From assembly GCA_016932235.1 (NCBI GenBank), contig JAFGDF010000069.1:1-27368 (forward strand): DNA of 27,368 nucleotides, written 5' to 3'. A program made the translations under genes and the position numbers. The stretch's first letter is position 1. The number at the start of each line of letters is the position of its first letter. The notes beneath the pieces are model-generated. The model had not been told where the DNA came from. It did not search any database and saw nothing but the letters and a program-made list of their open reading frames with translations. The stretch comes from Deltaproteobacteria bacterium. Its GTDB lineage: Bacteria > Desulfobacterota > DSM-4660 > Desulfatiglandales > HGW-15. Below, in pieces: positions 21,055-27,368 of this stretch.

Positions 21055-23370
21055 ATGGCGGCGATAGCAAAAAAAGAGGAAACCTCTCTATCAAGGGAAG
21101 CAGCCCTAGAACAGCAGCTTCAATTTCAGAAAAGACTGAACAATATCACAAATAAAATCCATTCCGCAAAGGATACCAATGATATCCTTCTGAACATGCA
21201 GAGTGAGATATTAAGTCTCTTTGATGCTGATAGAATAACGATCTATGTTGTCGATGGCATAAAAAAACAGATCGTTTCGAGGTTCAAGACAGGAAGCGAA
21301 GTCGCGGAAATAAGGGTCCCGATAAGTAATGAAAGCATCTCTGGCTATTGCGCAGCGTCTGGTAAAGTCGTAAATATTACAAATGCTTACGATGATAACG
21401 AACTCAGGAGAATTAATCCCGATCTGGTGTTCAACAAAAGCTGGGACCAGAAGACAGGATACAAGACCACGCAGGTTCTGGCAGCCCCGATCACACACAA
21501 TAAATACCTGCTGGGAGTTATTCAGCTTATAAACAAGAAGGCCGGCACCCATTTTTCCCTCGATGATCAGGCCTCGGTGATGGAGATCGCCAAGGTACTG
21601 GGCCTGGCCTTTTTCAACAATCAAAAGGTTGTTCAGAAAAAGAAACCCACCAAATATGATTTTCTGATTACCAACAACATAATTACCAATAAAGACCTTG
21701 AAAAGGCTATGACTGATGCAAGGAAACTCAGAAAACCTGTTGAAAGCATCCTCATAAGCGATTTTCATGTCTCAAAAGAGGACCTTGGCAAATCATTATC
21801 CAACTTCTACAACACCCGTTTTGTTCCTTATGATGAAAAGATGATCATACCCGGTCAGCTTTTAAAAGGCCTGAAGGTCAATTTTTTGAAGAATAATGTC
21901 TTTGTTCCTGTAGCCCAGTCCGGTAATAAGGTCGTTATCGCGATGGAAAATCCGGACTATCTTCCCGCGAGGGATGCCGTGAAAAAGCTTATAAATGCCA
22001 AGGATTTTGAATATTGCGTGTCAACCAGGGAAGATATATTCAGCATGATCGACCTCTTTTTCGATGTGAAGAGATCAGAACTTTTGGAAGATTCCGGTAG
22101 CATTGAAGACCTCCTGGGCCAGCTTGAAGGTCAGGAAGACGAAGATTACGACGAAATGGAGAGGGTCACGGAGGAAGACGGCACGATTGTCCAGCTGGTT
22201 AACAAGATGATAATAGACGGGTTCAACAGAAATGCCTCTGATATCCATATAGAACCCCGGCCCGGAAAGGCAAACGCGGTCATCCGGTTCAGGATAGACG
22301 GCGCCTGCCAGGTTTACCAGACGATACCTTACACTTTTAAAAACGCTATCGTTTCCAGATTGAAGATCATGTCCGACCTGGATATTTCTGAAAAACGGCT
22401 TCCGCAGGACGGAAAGATCAAATTCAAAAAATTCGCACCCCTTGATATTGAGCTCCGTGTCGCGACTATTCCCACTTCCGGCGGAGTCGAGGACGTGGTG
22501 ATGCGTATCCTGGCTGCCGGTGAGCCGATCCCGCTGGAAAAGATGGGATTGAACGAAAGAAACTACCAGGTTTTTACGGAAATGATTTCAAGACCTTATG
22601 GTATAGTACTCGTCGTTGGGCCTACGGGAAGCGGTAAAACAACAACACTCCACGCGGCGCTGCACTATGTAAACAAACCTGAGACAAAGATATGGACCGC
22701 TGAAGACCCGGTTGAAATCACCCAGGAAGGTCTCAGGCAGGTCCAGGTGCAGGCCAAGATCGGATTCGATTTTGCGACGGCTATGAGGGCGTTTCTACGT
22801 GCCGATCCGGATGTTATAATGGTCGGTGAGATGCGCGACCATGAAACAGTGGCTACGGGTATCGAAGCCTCACTTACAGGTCACCTGGTATTCAGTACCC
22901 TCCACACAAACAGCGCCCCCGAGACCATCACCCGTCTCCTTGACATGGGAATGGATCCTTTCAACTTTGCTGATGCCTTGCTGGGTATCCTGGCACAGAG
23001 GCTCGTGAGGACATTGTGCAAGGAATGCGCCCAGCCTTATCATCCCACGCAAGAGGAATATGAGGGTTATGTAAGGGCTTATAACGGTGATTTTGAAGCG
23101 CTGGGATTCCCTTATAATGACGACCTGATGCTTAAAAAGCCCAATGGATGCGAGAAATGCGGGAAAACGGGCTACAGGGGAAGAACCGGTCTTCATGAGA
23201 TCCTTACCGGAACTGACGATATGCAGACGAAGATACAGGTCAGGGCCAAGATGGAAGAAATTCGCGAACAGGCGATTAAAGACGGTATGACCACCCTGAT
23301 ACAGGACGGCGTAAGGAAGACTTTCCTCGGCCAGACGGACCTGGTTCAGGTCAGGAAGGTGTGTATGTAA
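21055..23370 (+). CDS. pilB-like: GAF-domain PilB/GspE-type secretion ATPase
   Basis: This 771-residue cytoplasmic hexameric ATPase would power type IV pilus extension or type II secretion. A predicted coiled coil (about 12-40) leads into a GAF sensor domain (about 42-190: DADRITIYVVD, ISGYCAASGKVVNI, LAAPITHNKYLLGVIQLINK). Then comes an MshEN/T2SSE_N domain (about 200-345) of the kind that binds c-di-GMP in some relatives. The ATPase core follows: SDIHIEPRPGKANAVIRFRID, Walker A GPTGSGKTTT (about 522-531), Asp box TAEDPVEI, Walker B DPDVIMVGEMRD and His box STLHTNSA. A four-cysteine zinc site is present (CKEC and CEKC). All motifs are intact. No other pilus or secretion gene is in the window, so it is an orphan here. 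GGAGG at 21037-21041 is the likely ribosome binding site. Confidence 0.93.
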   Translation: MAAIAKKEETSLSREAALEQQLQFQKRLNNITNKIHSAKDTNDILLNMQSEILSLFDADRITIYVVDGIKKQIVSRFKTGSEVAEIRVPISNESISGYCAASGKVVNITNAYDDNELRRINPDLVFNKSWDQKTGYKTTQVLAAPITHNKYLLGVIQLINKKAGTHFSLDDQASVMEIAKVLGLAFFNNQKVVQKKKPTKYDFLITNNIITNKDLEKAMTDARKLRKPVESILISDFHVSKEDLGKSLSNFYNTRFVPYDEKMIIPGQLLKGLKVNFLKNNVFVPVAQSGNKVVIAMENPDYLPARDAVKKLINAKDFEYCVSTREDIFSMIDLFFDVKRSELLEDSGSIEDLLGQLEGQEDEDYDEMERVTEEDGTIVQLVNKMIIDGFNRNASDIHIEPRPGKANAVIRFRIDGACQVYQTIPYTFKNAIVSRLKIMSDLDISEKRLPQDGKIKFKKFAPLDIELRVATIPTSGGVEDVVMRILAAGEPIPLEKMGLNERNYQVFTEMISRPYGIVLVVGPTGSGKTTTLHAALHYVNKPETKIWTAEDPVEITQEGLRQVQVQAKIGFDFATAMRAFLRADPDVIMVGEMRDHETVATGIEASLTGHLVFSTLHTNSAPETITRLLDMGMDPFNFADALLGILAQRLVRTLCKECAQPYHPTQEEYEGYVRAYNGDFEALGFPYNDDLMLKKPNGCEKCGKTGYRGRTGLHEILTGTDDMQTKIQVRAKMEEIREQAIKDGMTTLIQDGVRKTFLGQTDLVQVRKVCM

Positions 23371-23417
23371 TAAGGTTGAAGGTTGAAGGTATAAGGGTAA
23401 TAAAAGCAAAGAATCAG

Positions 23418-23449
23418 ACTGCCGGGCAATATCCGGCAGTTTTGTTTTT
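23418..23449 (+). terminator. Intrinsic terminator after the GAF-ATPase gene
   Basis: ACTGCCGG (23418-23425) and CCGGCAGT (23433-23440) make a perfect 8-bp GC-rich stem with a 7-nt loop, followed directly by TTTGTTTTT. It is 47 bp after the stop codon. Confidence 0.85.
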
Positions 23450-23455
23450 ATAACA

Positions 23456-23826
23456 TCTCCAATTTAGTTGAAGAAATTGATCAAAAATATCAACCGGCCT
23501 GAAATTTAATGTGATGGATAAAGATCGTACCATGGGGGACTCTTTTTACGAGCGAACTCGTTCCTGGCTAGTTTTACGCACACTGCCTTACGAGGCGGGC
23601 GGCGGGCCATCTCAGTCATTGTAATGAATGATTAAGGTGGAATGACCGGAGAAGGTTTCCGCCCGCCTGGCATGCACCTCACGCTATTATCTTGCTGCCA
23701 GGGTATTCGCTGTTAAAAAGAGTCCCCCATGGTGCGATCCTGACCAGAGGATATGGAGCTATCTCTATCCTATTTAATATTGATATTTTTGATTATCTGT
23801 TATCTTTTCTTCAACTAAATTGGAGA
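23456..23826. mobile_element. Nested foldback (MITE-like) element
   Basis: Three pairs of inverted arms are nested in order. Pair A is 21 bp and perfect (23456-23476 with 23806-23826, core AATTTAGTTGAAGAAA). Pair B is 14 bp and perfect (23480-23493 with 23780-23793, ATCAAAAATATCAA). Pair C is 25 bp with one mismatch (23523-23547 with 23715-23739, core CCATGGGGGACTCTTTTT). The spacers between pairs differ on the two sides (3 and 29 bp on the left, 40 and 12 bp on the right). A further 10-bp pair, AGGCGGGCGG with CCGCCCGCCT, is inside the central part (23593-23602, 23659-23668). No transposase-sized ORF is present. The element fills the gap between convergent genes and ends 14 bp before the stop codon of the outer-membrane protein gene. 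It may be a non-autonomous transposable element or a large structured terminator; no target-site duplication was identified. Confidence 0.65.
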
Positions 23827-23840
23827 AGAACCTTGTTTTT

Positions 23841-26800
23841 TTATTTCCGGAGACGCCTTAGGGTTTTTTCATCGAATTTGAACCGGAGCCTGATGAACGG
23901 TCCTTTACCCTCATAATCGTCGCCTGCAAGGTCAGCGTCAAAGCTGTCAAAGGAATAACCCAGCGAAAGCCACATCTGATCCACCACCCGGTATCCGATC
24001 TCAACAGAACCGCCGTGCAGCCTGGTGTTGATTTTGTGGCTGGTTAACATACGGTATTCCGCCCCGAGGTCGAAGCGATCGGTCAGGTCATACAGGATTC
24101 TGGCCGCGACAAGATCAGTATATGAATCAAAGCTGTCTTCTTTTACAAGCTTTCCCGCGTATTTGCCCATCAGCTGCACCCTGGGGTTGAACTGATAATT
24201 CCCCTCCACAGACAGGATAAACGAATCCGCATTATATGAAGGTTGCGATCTCGCTCGTTTCTCGTTTTTATATTCTATCTTCCCCAGCGCATTGAAACGG
24301 TCGTTATCCATGGGACGAAAGGCCATGCCTGCCATCAAGCGGGAGGTATGATCTTCTCCGGCGACTCCGTTCTTTTCCAGGAAATACCGTTCCCTCAAAA
24401 GCAGGCTGTAATCCGGGTGAAGCTTGTGAGACATGGCCACTTCCGCGAGATAGGTATCGTTTCCGTTTTCTGAAATCTCATGCCGGTGCTCTGCCCGCCC
24501 GGTGACTTTCAGATCGTCCTGGGGTATATATTCCATCCCGGCGGCGACGGCGTAAGCGTCCGGTTCATTCGCGTTCTTCTTACCGCTCACAGTGCTGAGA
24601 TATTCGGCGGCAAAGTTGGCCGTCATTCCGTCCGTGATCTGAATCCTGTTCTTCAATCCAGTCGCCTGCTGGGTCATGTCTCTGTCGAAGCCATTGGACA
24701 GTCGGTATTCATGGTAGCCAGTCGTGTTCCTGGCAATCGGCGATTCCACGCCGAGAAGGGTACGGGCCTGAGTGCCTTCCTGATACCTCGCGTATTCTTC
24801 TCGGATATAAAGGCGGCGGTCTTTGCTGAACTGATAGTTCAGCCCGCCCTGAGATATGGATAATTCCCCTCCTCCCAGTTCCTGTTTGTGGCTGAGCGAG
24901 AGGGACAGGTTGGGCAGAAGCGCTCTTTCCACGCCCAGCTTGAGGAACGTCGCCTTATCCGGGTTTTCATAGGCGTTGAGGAAAGGAACTCCGCTGAGCA
25001 GTCCACCCGGCGTAAGGGGAACCTTCGCCGGCGCCGCTGTCAGGTTATCTGAAGTTTCACGCGACAGCTCAGCGTTGACCGAGGTCTTGGTGAATTTCTT
25101 GCTGGCGCCAATTGAGGCCACGCGGCTCGACGAATCATTGATATTGTCTTTTTCATCAAGATATTTCGCCTTGAAGTTCAGATCCGGCCGGAATTCATAG
25201 ACCGCATCCATTCCCCATTTGCGCGTTCCCCTGATCGCGCCCATGGCTGAAAGATTGCTGTAATAATCGCTCAGTTCCTGGTAATAGGCGGTCAGGGTCA
25301 GATCTTCCAGGGGTTTGCTCTTAAGGTCAAAGGACCAGCCGTCACCCGTTTCGGGAACAAAGGCGCTTCCGTTATCGAAGAGCCCACGGGTGGCGGCATA
25401 TTCAGCTCTGACGATTGTCTCAAGCGGCAGTCTCAGCGTTATGTCCCCGCCGAATAAACGGTAGTCGCTGATCCCATTCTCCTCCACGATGCCGGTTGTT
25501 CCAACTTCCAGCCTATCATTGACTTTAAAAGTGGCGCGGCCGCCGTATATGTAGAATCTGTTCCCATCCTGAAAGCTCTCGTAGGTGGTGACGATGTAGA
25601 TGGGATTGCCGTCGGAATCATGGCTGGAAACAGGTGCCGTAAAGAGGATGGTTCCCATGTCATAGTCTATGTCGTAATCAGAGCCCCTTGATCTTATCTC
25701 CCGGGCAAGGACGCGGTCAGGGTGCGTGCGATCCCTTGTTTCGATGACTACCCGCTCCGATCCTTCAATAATCCTGTTGTTATTCAGGTAATAAAACCCG
25801 GAAATTCCCCTTGCAGGGATGGTATCAACAAACTGGCTCTGGTCCGTGTAGCTCCCAAATGTGCGCAGACGCAGCCTGTCCTTATTGACTTCGAACCTGA
25901 GACCGTTGAAGGAGCGGTTGTAGGCGCCCAGCTTCGTATCAGTCAGATCTGTCCGGTAATCGCCGTAGAGCAGGCTGGATTTTCCCTTTTCCAGTTTTAC
26001 ATAGAGCTTCTCCCGGGACATCGCTTCATATCCCGTCTTGCTCTCATCTCCGTAGGCAGGGTATTTTTCCTCTGAGTCCAGGCGGGTATCGGATTCGCGG
26101 AACAGTTCATCGGTTCGTTCCTTGTTGGAATCGTAGGCGGCGGTGAGGGAAATATCCTTGAAGATCTTTCCTTTTAAAAATACGGCCCCCCGGCCGTCAA
26201 GATACGTTTCATCATCATAAAACGCCCTGTCCTTCAGAAAACTGATGTTACCCGATGAAGTGCCATGCCCAAGTACTATCTCTCCAAGGCCGACTACAAG
26301 CATCTCCCTCAGGGACGGGACAAAGTAGATCGACGCCGATTCCATCAGGCTGTCTGCCTCTGCATGGATTTTGACCTCCCCGGTCTCCATCGGAGCGATG
26401 ATCGTAAGGCGTGCGACGCCTTTCTCGCAGAGAACCTGATGGCCATCCATAGACGGGTCCGCGTCCTTTTCCATGATGTCTCCCGCCGTTATTGCGACGG
26501 TAATCGTGTTTACATACGGGATCACCCTCCCCTTTTTATCCGCCAGGAAAATCTCCACGTTGATCCTGGACTCCCCGTCCGCCGCCGCCTCTTTCCGGTC
26601 AGGGATTATGGCAATCCGCTCCGGGCTGCCCGGGGTCTCCACGGTGATCTGCTTATGACCCCTGGCTATGCCGAAAGAGTCTTTAATTTCCGCCCTGATA
26701 AGGTTTTCCTCCCCGGCCCTGAGCCTTATGCCTATAAACTCGTAAATAACGACGCGGCCCTGCTCATGCCTGACCTGCCTGCCGATCTGGCTGTCGTCAA

Positions 26801-27368
26801 TCCTGTCGCCGTTGACGGTGAGGGTCAGTACCGTATCCGTCGAGGTCTTGACCAGAACCCTGGTGCTGTCGCGCTCGATAACCGCATGGTCCAGGGGCTT
26901 CAGGATCGCAAGCTCCGGCGTCATGGCGATGATCTGTTCCTCCAGAGGCGCGCCGGGCGCCCCATCAGTTATCTGCCGTTCATCCGGGCTGCTTTCCAGC
27001 GTCGCTTCAGGCTCATCATGACATTCCGGGTGTCTCTTCTCGGATTCTTTCATTTCCACGCTGAAATTGGCCTTAAACAGGCCGCCGGGAGTCATGTCAA
27101 TGAACTGTGAATGGCCTCTCCCCATAAACCGGTTGGAACCGGGTTTAGGCATGAGGCCCTTCGGAAGACTCGTTTCATCGAGACGCAGGACATGCGTCCC
27201 GGGGATCACCCCGGCAATTGAGAATCTTCCGCTCTTGTCGGTGATAACGCGCGTGCCGTCCTCGAGATAGAGTACGACATTGGGGAGACCTGTGTCTTTT
27301 TTCGCCTGGCCGCCACCGCTATCAATAAAAACACGGCCGATAATCGTCCCCTTGTCTGTGAAAACGCC
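23841..27368 (-). CDS. Large modular outer-membrane beta-barrel protein, 5' end outside the window
   Basis: The frame is open from the right edge to the stop at 23841, giving 1175 visible residues. A GTG at 27209 is in frame but not a believable start, since coding-like sequence (IIGRVFIDSGGG, then VITDKSGRFSIAGVIPG) continues upstream of it. From the N-terminal side I see a carboxypeptidase-regulatory or SdrD_B-like beta-sandwich (about the first 70 residues), a Pro/Glu-rich linker, an Ig-like domain (TVNGDRIDDSQ region) and an invasin/Big_1-like domain (PERIAIIPDRKEAAADGES onward). The last 800 residues or so are amphipathic strands rich in Tyr, Arg and Asp, ending FIRLRFKFDEKTLRRLRK, typical of a large outer-membrane barrel. 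A module YDIDYDMGTILFTAPV lies at the barrel start. GC content appears higher than in neighbouring genes. Export or display of a surface ligand is possible; the function is unknown. Confidence 0.8.
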   Translation of the reverse strand, partial: GVFTDKGTIIGRVFIDSGGGQAKKDTGLPNVVLYLEDGTRVITDKSGRFSIAGVIPGTHVLRLDETSLPKGLMPKPGSNRFMGRGHSQFIDMTPGGLFKANFSVEMKESEKRHPECHDEPEATLESSPDERQITDGAPGAPLEEQIIAMTPELAILKPLDHAVIERDSTRVLVKTSTDTVLTLTVNGDRIDDSQIGRQVRHEQGRVVIYEFIGIRLRAGEENLIRAEIKDSFGIARGHKQITVETPGSPERIAIIPDRKEAAADGESRINVEIFLADKKGRVIPYVNTITVAITAGDIMEKDADPSMDGHQVLCEKGVARLTIIAPMETGEVKIHAEADSLMESASIYFVPSLREMLVVGLGEIVLGHGTSSGNISFLKDRAFYDDETYLDGRGAVFLKGKIFKDISLTAAYDSNKERTDELFRESDTRLDSEEKYPAYGDESKTGYEAMSREKLYVKLEKGKSSLLYGDYRTDLTDTKLGAYNRSFNGLRFEVNKDRLRLRTFGSYTDQSQFVDTIPARGISGFYYLNNNRIIEGSERVVIETRDRTHPDRVLAREIRSRGSDYDIDYDMGTILFTAPVSSHDSDGNPIYIVTTYESFQDGNRFYIYGGRATFKVNDRLEVGTTGIVEENGISDYRLFGGDITLRLPLETIVRAEYAATRGLFDNGSAFVPETGDGWSFDLKSKPLEDLTLTAYYQELSDYYSNLSAMGAIRGTRKWGMDAVYEFRPDLNFKAKYLDEKDNINDSSSRVASIGASKKFTKTSVNAELSRETSDNLTAAPAKVPLTPGGLLSGVPFLNAYENPDKATFLKLGVERALLPNLSLSLSHKQELGGGELSISQGGLNYQFSKDRRLYIREEYARYQEGTQARTLLGVESPIARNTTGYHEYRLSNGFDRDMTQQATGLKNRIQITDGMTANFAAEYLSTVSGKKNANEPDAYAVAAGMEYIPQDDLKVTGRAEHRHEISENGNDTYLAEVAMSHKLHPDYSLLLRERYFLEKNGVAGEDHTSRLMAGMAFRPMDNDRFNALGKIEYKNEKRARSQPSYNADSFILSVEGNYQFNPRVQLMGKYAGKLVKEDSFDSYTDLVAARILYDLTDRFDLGAEYRMLTSHKINTRLHGGSVEIGYRVVDQMWLSLGYSFDSFDADLAGDDYEGKGPFIRLRFKFDEKTLRRLRK

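Noticed and set aside
26265..27110. A 281-codon plus-strand ORF opposite the outer-membrane protein gene
   Set aside because: It lies wholly inside the minus-strand gene, lacks domain-like features and is rich in Arg, His and Pro, as expected for an antisense shadow frame.

Overview
The window reads as chromosomal DNA of a Gram-negative anaerobe, most likely a Desulfobacterota (deltaproteobacterial) relative. Evidence is the outer-membrane machinery (lipoproteins, a predicted beta-barrel, an AsmA/YdbH-type bridge protein), a tripartite TRAP transporter next to a fumarate-reductase-type flavoprotein, and a GAF-fused PilB/GspE ATPase. This assignment is an inference from gene style; there is no rRNA or other marker here. 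I found no tRNA, rRNA, CRISPR array, intact insertion sequence or prophage.

Layout. (1) 1-2263: the 3' part of a large protein of unknown function that runs in from the left edge. (2) 2375-2771: two small overlapping minus-strand ORFs of unknown function. (3) 2802-5802 (minus): a TRAP transporter operon dctP-dctQ-dctM, with a large stem-loop between dctP and dctQ. (4) 5803-6675: a gene-poor divergent region with two degraded or doubtful small ORFs and two copies of a short REP-like hairpin. (5) 6676-8265 (plus): an FAD-dependent reductase of the fumarate/urocanate reductase superfamily, divergent from the TRAP operon. A transporter that imports an organic acid next to a reductase of this class suggests uptake and reduction of an unsaturated carboxylate, but the substrate cannot be read from the sequence. 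(6) 8369-16108 (plus): a tightly packed five-gene run of asparagine synthase, FecR-domain protein, COG4324-type zinc aminopeptidase lipoprotein, 1080-residue AsmA/YdbH-like bridge protein, and a lipoprotein whose C-terminal half is DUF1318 (YdbL). The last two correspond to the E. coli ydbH-ynbE-ydbL envelope lipid-homeostasis locus, with the YnbE-like lipoprotein and YdbL parts apparently fused. (7) 16112-18595 (minus): the Mg2+ transporter MgtE and a DHH-family phosphoesterase. (8) 18596-19012: an intergenic mosaic of hairpins, followed by a near-consensus sigma70 promoter with a 9-bp inverted repeat around its -10 box. (9) 19013-19348: a small conserved-looking protein of unknown function. 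(10) 19443-20848 (minus): tatD and maf joined by an ATGA overlap. (11) 21055-23370 (plus): a GAF-MshEN-PilB/GspE ATPase followed by a good intrinsic terminator. (12) 23456-23826: a 371-bp nested foldback (MITE-like) element between convergent genes. (13) 23841-27368 (minus): a large modular outer-membrane protein that runs off the right edge.

The most interesting points are the envelope operon with the fused YnbE/YdbL-like lipoprotein and an associated predicted peptidase, the nested foldback element, the REP-like hairpin family, and the promoter/operator architecture ahead of the small unknown gene at 19013. All family assignments come from motifs read by eye; no database search was run.
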